Of a DNA stretch of 6,189 nt, positions 1 through 5,088 are shown piece after piece (positions within the stretch are counted from its first letter, which is position 1; the number at the start of each line of letters is the position of its first letter). The position numbers and the translations under genes were made by a program. A model generated the notes under the pieces. The model did not search any database and was not told where the DNA came from. It saw only the letters and a list, made by a program, of their open reading frames with translations. The stretch comes from JBDSYA01 sp039925865 (GTDB lineage: Bacteria > Bacteroidota > Ignavibacteria > Tepidaquicellales > Tepidaquicellaceae), in assembly GCA_039925865.1 (NCBI GenBank), contig JBDSYA010000170.1:1-6189 (forward strand). The letters run 5' to 3'.

Positions 1-1241
1 ACATTATTAACTGCCTCCGAAATTACTTTTCGATTATTATCTAATGATCTTTTCAGACCTTCACTTATCTTATTTATTTGTTCTGATTTTTCAGATGCAG
101 TGGCTATTTCACTGAATATTACCCGTACATTTTCATTCTCTTTTTTAATAGGACTGATGTATTCATCCCAAGCTTCGAGCTGCATTTTTTTTACTAAAGC
201 TTTTGATTCATTTTCAATATTTGCCAATTCATCTTCTGTCGAAATTGCATTTGCAAGCATCCATTTTCTCATTTGAGAAATACAGCAATATTCTTTTTCC
301 CATTCAAGCCTTTCCTTAGATTTATATCTTTCGTGTGATCCTGAAGTGGAATGTCCTAGCGGCTGAGTTACTTCCTGAATATGAAAAATGGCGGGTATAT
401 GCTGTTCACGTACAATTTTAATTCCTTCTTCATAAATCCTTACAAGCTCCGGATAATCCCAGCCTTTTGCATTGTAAATATAATAGCCCTGTTTCTTTTC
501 ATCATCATATTCAAAACCATTTAGGATTTCGGAAATATTTTCTTTAACAATCTGATATTTGCTGGGAACGGAGATACCATATCCGTCATCCCAGACTGAT
601 ACAGCCATAGGTATCATCAATACTCCGGCAGCATTGATCGATTCAAAAAACATTCCTTCAGCACAGCTTGCATTGCCGATTGTTCCAAAGGCTACTTCAT
701 TTCCGTTATTTGTAAAATTGGTCATTGACTGAAGCTGCTTATTGTTGCGGTATAATTTCGAAGCGTATGCAATTCCTACCAGCCTTATCATCTGGCTTGC
801 TGTCGGCGAGATATCGGCTGAAGTATTTTTCATGTTCATAAGGTTTTTCCATATACCGTTTTCATCAAGAAGACGATTAGCAAAGTGACCGTTCATCGAA
901 CGCCCGCCTGAAGCCGGTTCGTGTTCCAGATTTGTATCGGCATATAATTGTGCAAAGAATTCTTTAATGGTTGAAATTCCCGTGGCGAAGGCAAATGTCT
1001 GGTCTCTGTAATACCCTGAGCGAAAATCTCCGTCAATAAATGCTTTTGCCATAGCTATCTGTGCAATTTCTTTTCCGTCTCCGAAAATCCCGAACTTAGC
1101 TTTACCCGTAAGTACTTCTTTTCTGCCCAAGACACTTGCATGCCTGCTTTCATTTGCAAGTTTAAAATCTGCAAGAACTTCTTTTTTATATTCTTCGAAT
1201 GTAGTTTTTCCGTTGAGTGAGATCTTTGGCGATTTCTTCAT
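1..1241 (-). CDS. Fused-type 2-oxoacid dehydrogenase E1 (alpha part), C-terminus off the left edge
   Basis: This is the first 413 codons of a thiamine-diphosphate E1 component, which decarboxylates a 2-oxoacid (probably branched-chain) and passes the acyl group to a lipoyl E2 in the cytoplasm. I translated it by hand because it has no stop inside the window. The E1-alpha landmarks appear in order: GKAKFGIFGDGKE near the N-terminus, then SGYYRDQT, GGRSMNGHF, the diphosphate-site stretch IGNASCAEG (G189, N190), WDDGYGIS (W217 to G220), and the loop QPLGHSTSGSHERYK around H297. The last is the counterpart of the GHHSTSDDS loop in mitochondrial BCKDH E1-alpha. The frame stays open past the usual end of an alpha subunit through a charged helical stretch, which fits the alpha-beta fusions common in Bacteroidota, although the beta half is not visible. 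The start at 1241 is supported because the next upstream in-frame ATG (1301) is separated from it by a stop at 1272-1274. No Shine-Dalgarno sequence precedes the start. Family assignment is firm; substrate is inferred. Confidence 0.9.
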   Translation of the reverse strand, partial: MKKSPKISLNGKTTFEEYKKEVLADFKLANESRHASVLGRKEVLTGKAKFGIFGDGKEIAQIAMAKAFIDGDFRSGYYRDQTFAFATGISTIKEFFAQLYADTNLEHEPASGGRSMNGHFANRLLDENGIWKNLMNMKNTSADISPTASQMIRLVGIAYASKLYRNNKQLQSMTNFTNNGNEVAFGTIGNASCAEGMFFESINAAGVLMIPMAVSVWDDGYGISVPSKYQIVKENISEILNGFEYDDEKKQGYYIYNAKGWDYPELVRIYEEGIKIVREQHIPAIFHIQEVTQPLGHSTSGSHERYKSKERLEWEKEYCCISQMRKWMLANAISTEDELANIENESKALVKKMQLEAWDEYISPIKKENENVRVIFSEIATASEKSEQINKISEGLKRSLDNNRKVISEAVNN

Positions 1242-1319
1242 ATCAAAATTAACAATGATGAAAGGTAAAATTTAATTAGAGCAATTTACTCATAAATGCA
1301 TAAAGGTTAAATATATTTT

Positions 1320-1349
1320 ATTATACTTGTTTAATTAAATCTTAAACAA
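1320..1349 (-). promoter_or_regulatory. Candidate promoter for the E1 gene
   Basis: Read on the minus strand, a TTGTTT box (1344-1349) and a perfect TATAAT (1320-1325) are separated by 18 bp. A start point near 1313 would give an untranslated leader of about 70 nt. The site lies just beyond the terminator U-tract of the upstream kbp-like gene, so the E1 gene would need its own promoter here. The call is weak: the region is so AT-rich that such matches occur by chance, and Bacteroidota housekeeping promoters usually follow a TTG / TAnnTTTG pattern that this site does not match. Confidence 0.3.
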
Positions 1350-1351
1350 AT

Positions 1352-1386
1352 AAAAAAACCTGACATCAATTTGCAATGTCAGGTTT
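1352..1386 (-). terminator. Intrinsic terminator of the kbp-like gene
   Basis: An 11-bp perfect stem is formed by 1356-1366 and 1376-1386, with a core of CCTGACAT pairing with ATGTCAGG and a 9-nt loop. In the minus-strand transcript the hairpin is followed by seven uridines (A-run at 1352-1358, partly used in the base of the stem). It begins 33 nt after the TAG stop of the LysM gene, which is textbook geometry. On the plus strand an A-run follows the stem, so it could also act in that direction, but no plus-strand gene leads into it. Confidence 0.88.
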
Positions 1387-1419
1387 AAAAAAAATTTGAA
1401 AAATTATCTTTAATTATCT

Positions 1420-1842
1420 CTAAGGAATATTTAATTCCTGTCCGGCTTCAATTTTATCGGGATCAGATAATTTATCCTTGTTAGCATTAAATATATCCAT
1501 ATACTTATTTGCGTTTCCATATAATTCTTTTGAGATCTTACTTAAAGTGTCTCCGGATTTTACTGTATAGGTTTTTGCATTTTCACCAAGACCCTTTCCA
1601 CCCTCTTTTGTACCTCCGGCAGCCGGAACTTCTGCATTATCCATCTTAATATCCGCAATGAGATCTTCGGGATTAGCTCCGCCAATCTCTTTTATCTTAT
1701 TCCATACTGCATTTTTTTCAGTTGGAGAAGAAACGGTTGCATTGATCTTCAACTTTCCTCCATCCTCATTTATTGTTATGTCCCTGCCACCCGACTGGTT
1801 AATGGTGTCAATTACGGCTTTGTATTTATCTTGTAGTGCCAT
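1420..1842 (-). CDS. BON-LysM small cytoplasmic protein, Kbp/YgaU-like
   Basis: This 140-residue protein has the architecture of E. coli Kbp (YgaU, about 149 aa), a potassium-binding cytoplasmic protein made of a BON domain and a LysM domain. Residues 4-72 form a BON-like unit with alternating helix and strand (DITINEDGGKLKINATVSS, then a helix with NAVWNKIKEI). Residues 73-90 are a Gly/Ala/Lys linker, and 91-140 are one LysM: YTVKSGDTLSKISKELYG, then YMDIFNANKD, then DKIEAGQELNIP. The LysM half closely resembles Kbp, and the missing signal peptide fits an intracellular role rather than peptidoglycan binding outside. AAGGAGT (1851-1857) sits 8 nt upstream of the ATG and fixes the start. It lies 69 bp downstream of the glsB-like gene with no GC-containing hairpin between, and a strong terminator follows, so the two probably form one unit. 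Potassium binding is inferred by family only. Confidence 0.88.
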   Translation of the reverse strand: MALQDKYKAVIDTINQSGGRDITINEDGGKLKINATVSSPTEKNAVWNKIKEIGGANPEDLIADIKMDNAEVPAAGGTKEGGKGLGENAKTYTVKSGDTLSKISKELYGNANKYMDIFNANKDKLSDPDKIEAGQELNIP

Positions 1843-1911
1843 TTATTTTTACTCCTTAAATTATATTAAAAAATTAAATTTAAAAATTTTTAAAACTTGA
1901 AATTATACAGA

Positions 1912-2184
1912 TCAATCTTTTATTGCTCTTGCAGCACCACGGCCTTTTATCATTCTGTAAATCAGTAATAAAACTATAGCTCCCAGTATAGAGGCAATAA
2001 ATCCAGCAGTTTCACCGTCATCATACCAGCCAATCATTCTTCCCAGCCAGGTAAACAGTAATGAACCTGCAATACCAATAATAATTGTAATGATTATACC
2101 ACCGGGATCTTTACCCGGCATAATTAATTTTGCAATTGCTCCGGCTACAAAGCCGATAATGATTGACCAGATTATTGACCCCAT
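1912..2184 (-). CDS. GlsB/YeaQ/YmgE-family membrane protein
   Basis: This 90-residue, almost wholly hydrophobic protein has three predicted membrane segments (about residues 3-22, 29-48 and 59-79) and a basic tail (KGRGAARAIKD). The loop after the first segment holds the family signature MPGKDPGG, and Gly-rich helices such as GFVAGAIAKLI are typical of the group once called transglycosylase-associated proteins (PF04226). Known members are small inner-membrane proteins often induced by general or envelope stress; their biochemical role is unclear, and transglycosylase activity is not established. AGGGAG (2191-2196) lies 6 nt upstream of the ATG and supports the start. The gene is first in a probable pair with the kbp-like gene; both families are stress-linked in other bacteria, so co-regulation is a reasonable inference. 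Confidence 0.9.
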   Translation of the reverse strand: MGSIIWSIIIGFVAGAIAKLIMPGKDPGGIIITIIIGIAGSLLFTWLGRMIGWYDDGETAGFIASILGAIVLLLIYRMIKGRGAARAIKD

Positions 2185-2261
2185 TTAATTCTCCCTGTAG
2201 TTTAATTTTTAAATTTATAATTAGTATTTGTTTCTCACAGTCGCAATATAGAAAATCCTTT

Positions 2262-2277
2262 TTACAAATGTTACAAA
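2262..2277. repeat. Short direct repeat TTACAAA x2
   Basis: TTACAAA occurs at 2262-2268 and again at 2271-2277, a period of 9 bp. It lies 78-93 bp upstream of the glsB-like start codon, where an activator or repressor site could sit. Two 7-mers in AT-rich DNA can arise by chance, so the regulatory reading is tentative. Confidence 0.35.
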
Positions 2278-2350
2278 CTTTTTAATAGTATTCAGAGATA
2301 TCTATTTTGCAAAGCAGTTCATTCAATTCGGTATGCTAAAAATTTTTGAA

Positions 2351-2370
2351 GCTTTGATTTCCTTTGATTT
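2351..2370. repeat. 10-bp tandem duplication CTTTGATTT
   Basis: Two tandem 10-mers (2351-2360 and 2361-2370) differ only at the first base (G versus C), sharing CTTTGATTT. The 10-bp period is close to one helical turn, so two protein subunits could bind the same face. The first copy contains the TTGATT of a possible plus-strand promoter. This may also be simple replication slippage. Confidence 0.4.
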
Positions 2371-2544
2371 ATAATTATAATAAAAAATCTATTTGTTTTT
2401 ATTGTAATAATATATAACTTATAGCTTAATAACCCCAAATTTCGGTATTGAAATTAAAAGTAAAAATACTTCGTGGCATTTTTTTATTAAAACCCTTTGA
2501 GTGATAAATTCCATTCTAACTACATTTAACCATAATAAAGAAAT

Positions 2545-4623
2545 ATGAAATTATTTACTGTGATTGCATTAGCAATAGCATTATCCCTTATTATTTCCTC
2601 AGATATATTCGCTTCAAATAAAACAAATCAAAAAGAAACCCATACTAATGCTTCAAACAAAATTAATTATTTATCCGAATCTTCAATAGTAATTAATTAT
2701 AAACAACAGCCCCAAAAATTACAACTCTTTCCAAGAGACAACCAGGATTCATCTAATGTTACTTTCGCAGGTGATGTTTTGACTTCCGGATTTGATTCTG
2801 TATACATTGAGGTATATAAAAATAATGTACTATGGAAAAGGAAAAGTAAAAAATTAATTTATTCATTAGGCATCTCTCCGTTTTCTGTAAGCCAGAAGAT
2901 CCACGCGGAATTATGCGAATATAAGTTTATACTTTATGCCAAGCTGAGTGCGGTAAGTACATTACTTAAATCGGTTGACAGTGTTGTCTGCGGTGATGCA
3001 TTCATTATATGCGGACAATCTAATTCAAATCCAACAAATTTATTTTCAACATATAAAAATGAATACTGTCGGACGTTTGGCGTGCAAACTGCCTATTATA
3101 ATGAAACTGTTTACAATGCAGCTGATACTAACTGGGCAATGTCGACTGCAGATGGCCTGAACAGAGATACGCAGCCTATTACCAGCGTGGGCGTCTGGGG
3201 ACTTCAACTTCAAAAATTGATAAAAGAGAATTTTGGTATTCCAAGCTGTATAATTAACGGAGGCAGAGGCGGATCACTTGTAGAAGACAATTTGAGAAAT
3301 AACAGTAATCAAACCGATTTCAATTCTATATATGGAAAAACTTTATACAGAACAATAAAATCCGGACTGGCTAACAATATTAAAGCTATCTTTTGGCATC
3401 AGGGGGAATCAAACGGTAATTCAACTTATCTTACTTATAACAATAATTTTACCACTCTCTATAATTCATGGAAAGAAAATTATCCTGGTTTCAGAAAAAT
3501 ATTCATGTTCCAGGTGAGACCTACATATTGCTCTTATGATAATTCAAGCCAGCTCAGGGAGGTCCAAAGAAAGCTTCCTCAGACAATACCGGAACTTGAA
3601 TTGATGTCTACAGTAGCTCTTCCGGATTATGACGGTTGTCATTATTTTTATTACGGTTATATAAATATGGGAGATGTTATTTTCAAACCTGTAAGCAAAA
3701 ACTTTTATACAATAAGTGATACAGTTGATATCAAGCCTCCAAACATTAAATATGCATATTACACAACGCCTACAAAAAATAAAATCTCTTTAATGTTTGA
3801 AAATTCAAGGGTTGCCGGCTGGCCTTCTGATACATTGGGTCAAAACATGAAAAATTATTTTTACCTGAACGGTTTTAACGGAAATGTTTCAACAGGATCT
3901 GTTTCGGGTGATACTTTAAAACTTTCCCTGACCGCTCCGAGCAGTGCAACAAAGTTAACGTATCTTCCCGCTATTTATAATTTTAATAATTCAGAAGTTT
4001 TCGAAGGTCCTTTTTTAAAAAATTCTAAAAAAGTTGGCGCTTTGTCATTTCACGATTTTCCAATTTCAAACTATGCTCCTGTTACATTAAATGTTACAAT
4101 GGCTTTCTACGGATTATTTAATTCTACTACAGGAATTCAAAACATCGATGAATCAGTCAATATTCTATTAAGAGATAATTTCTATCCCTTTGCTGTAAGG
4201 GATTCAGCAAGCGCTTCAGTTGATTCAGTTACATTAACAGGTAAATTTATCTTTTCAAAATTACCTGCCGGTACATACTACATCGTTGTTAAAGGAAGAA
4301 ACATTCTTGAAACATGGAGCAAGACCGGAGGTGTTATAATTGCAGCAGGCTCAACTGTAAATTATAATTTCACAACTGTTGCTTCTCAGGCCTATGGAAA
4401 TAATATGATAAGAAAAGGTACAAAGTATTGTCTTTATAATTCCGACCTGACTCAGGATGGCGTAATCGAGGGGATGGATTATCTGAGAGTTGTAAATGAT
4501 GCTTATAGCCTTACTATGGGTCATGTTTTGTCTGATTTAAACGGAGATAATTTTGTTGACGGATCGGACGTCTCAATCTCCGATTTTAACTCAACTTTTT
4601 ATCTTACAAAGATAACTCCCTAG
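2545..4623 (+). CDS. Secreted SGNH/SASA-type carbohydrate esterase with dockerin-like C-terminus
   Basis: This 692-residue exported protein probably removes O-acetyl groups from a sugar or polysaccharide. Residues 1-23 are a signal peptide (MKLF, hydrophobic core, cleavage probably after IFA). Residues about 45-147 look like a beta-sandwich. The catalytic domain (about 148-380) carries the sialate O-acetylesterase/CE6 blocks: GQSN with nucleophile S159, GGRGGS (239-244) for the oxyanion hole, WHQGESN (284-290), and DYDGCHY with D363 and H366, so the active site looks intact. After a linker or beta region, residues 513-612 form another beta-sandwich of the kind preceding dockerin-like tails. 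The end has two EF-hand-like calcium loops, D634 to D645 (T at position 3) and D664 to D675 (D, N, D, D, D in place). There is no T9SS sorting domain, so export beyond the periplasm and anchoring are unexplained. Cysteines 149, 156, 175, 235 and 365 may form disulfides. The fold is secure; the substrate is unknown. Confidence 0.85.
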   Translation: MKLFTVIALAIALSLIISSDIFASNKTNQKETHTNASNKINYLSESSIVINYKQQPQKLQLFPRDNQDSSNVTFAGDVLTSGFDSVYIEVYKNNVLWKRKSKKLIYSLGISPFSVSQKIHAELCEYKFILYAKLSAVSTLLKSVDSVVCGDAFIICGQSNSNPTNLFSTYKNEYCRTFGVQTAYYNETVYNAADTNWAMSTADGLNRDTQPITSVGVWGLQLQKLIKENFGIPSCIINGGRGGSLVEDNLRNNSNQTDFNSIYGKTLYRTIKSGLANNIKAIFWHQGESNGNSTYLTYNNNFTTLYNSWKENYPGFRKIFMFQVRPTYCSYDNSSQLREVQRKLPQTIPELELMSTVALPDYDGCHYFYYGYINMGDVIFKPVSKNFYTISDTVDIKPPNIKYAYYTTPTKNKISLMFENSRVAGWPSDTLGQNMKNYFYLNGFNGNVSTGSVSGDTLKLSLTAPSSATKLTYLPAIYNFNNSEVFEGPFLKNSKKVGALSFHDFPISNYAPVTLNVTMAFYGLFNSTTGIQNIDESVNILLRDNFYPFAVRDSASASVDSVTLTGKFIFSKLPAGTYYIVVKGRNILETWSKTGGVIIAAGSTVNYNFTTVASQAYGNNMIRKGTKYCLYNSDLTQDGVIEGMDYLRVVNDAYSLTMGHVLSDLNGDNFVDGSDVSISDFNSTFYLTKITP

Positions 4624-4628
4624 TATTA

Positions 4629-5042
4629 ATGGACTGTAAGCTTATTGCGGATTTAGTTTTTATTGAAGGTGATAAAGTTTTGTTGGTGAAATACAAAGAT
4701 GAGAATAAATATGATCAACAGAAGGGCTGGCTGCTTCCCGGGGATCAATTAAAAGAGTTTGAACATCCGGAAGATGCGGCACTCAGGATCATTCAGGAAC
4801 AGTTTAATTTCAAAGATGCAAAAGTTATACTTGATCATATTGAATCCTTCAAGGGTAATGATAAGTCCTGGCATCTTGTATTTCATTTCAAAGTAATGCT
4901 TCCGGAAAATTCCGATCTCAACATTTCATGTGATATCGAAACTTTAAAGTGGTTTAATTTTAACGAACTTCCTGATAAGAAAGAAGTTGCTCATCACGGG
5001 TGGGCGCTTTACACGATAAACACTGTCATAGCTGCAGTATAG
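4629..5042 (+). CDS. Nudix-like protein with degenerate Nudix box
   Basis: This 137-residue cytoplasmic protein has the Nudix fold pattern: an N-terminal strand (KLIADLVFIEGDKVLLVKY), GWLLPGD, the box helix, then strands ending in ETLKWFNFNELP and a helix with EVAHHGWALYTI. Nudix enzymes split nucleoside diphosphates linked to another group. The expected box is G-x5-E-x7-R-E-U-x-E-E-x-G-U. Here it runs G38, x6, E45, x7, R53, I54, I55, Q56, E57, Q58, F59, N60, F61. The spacing is one residue longer, the metal-ligand Glu after Arg is Ile, the second Glu of the EE pair is Gln, and the Gly is Asn. Only E57 of the usual three helix glutamates remains, so hydrolysis may be weak, altered or lost; it could be a ligand-binding relative. 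The ATG lies 5 nt after the esterase stop with no clear Shine-Dalgarno, suggesting co-transcription and perhaps translational coupling. The frame is intact, so this is not an obvious pseudogene. Confidence 0.8.
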   Translation: MDCKLIADLVFIEGDKVLLVKYKDENKYDQQKGWLLPGDQLKEFEHPEDAALRIIQEQFNFKDAKVILDHIESFKGNDKSWHLVFHFKVMLPENSDLNISCDIETLKWFNFNELPDKKEVAHHGWALYTINTVIAAV

Positions 5043-5065
5043 ATTTTTAAAGTCAGAACAATTTT

Positions 5066-5088
5066 AAATAAGTTTAACAAATTTATTT
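5066..5088. terminator. Weak AT-only hairpin between convergent genes
   Basis: The 40-bp gap between the Nudix stop and the T9SS-protein stop holds an inverted repeat: 5066-5075 pairs with 5079-5088 around a 3-nt loop, nine A-T pairs plus one G-T wobble in the plus-strand RNA (an A-C mismatch in the minus-strand RNA). It overlaps the stop codon of the minus-strand gene. No GC-rich terminator exists here, so this may be the shared stop for both transcripts, but its stability is low and there is no clean U-tract. Confidence 0.3.

Larger units (their letters stand above)
2185..2544. other. Divergent intergenic region, 360 bp
   Basis: This AT-rich spacer separates the minus-strand glsB-like gene from the plus-strand esterase and must hold both promoters unless the esterase is expressed otherwise. 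No convincing ORF, RNA gene or GC-containing hairpin was seen. On the plus strand, TTGATT (2354-2359) and TATAAT (2376-2381), 16 bp apart, could serve the esterase, but that would leave a leader of about 155 nt. On the minus strand I found no good promoter match for the glsB-like gene. Two short direct repeats are listed separately. The last 20 bases before the esterase ATG hold only a weak AAAGAAA purine stretch and no proper Shine-Dalgarno. Confidence 0.6.

Noticed and set aside
1299..1301. Upstream in-frame ATG as an alternative E1 start
   Set aside because: A TAA stop in the same frame at 1272-1274 separates it from the E1 coding frame.
1658..1900. Plus-strand 80-codon ORF
   Set aside because: It lies antisense over the well-supported BON-LysM gene, has no family resemblance, and ends in a Lys/Phe-rich tail made from intergenic AT sequence.
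1843..1911. Terminator between the glsB-like and kbp-like genes
   Set aside because: Only A/T self-complementarity is present, with no stable stem, so read-through is more likely.
2975..3160. Plus-strand 61-codon ORF
   Set aside because: It is out of frame inside the esterase catalytic domain, with no recognisable product.
4629..5042. Nudix gene as a pseudogene
   Set aside because: The frame is intact over the usual length and conserved-looking segments surround the altered box; the changes are substitutions and a one-residue spacing shift, not a frameshift.
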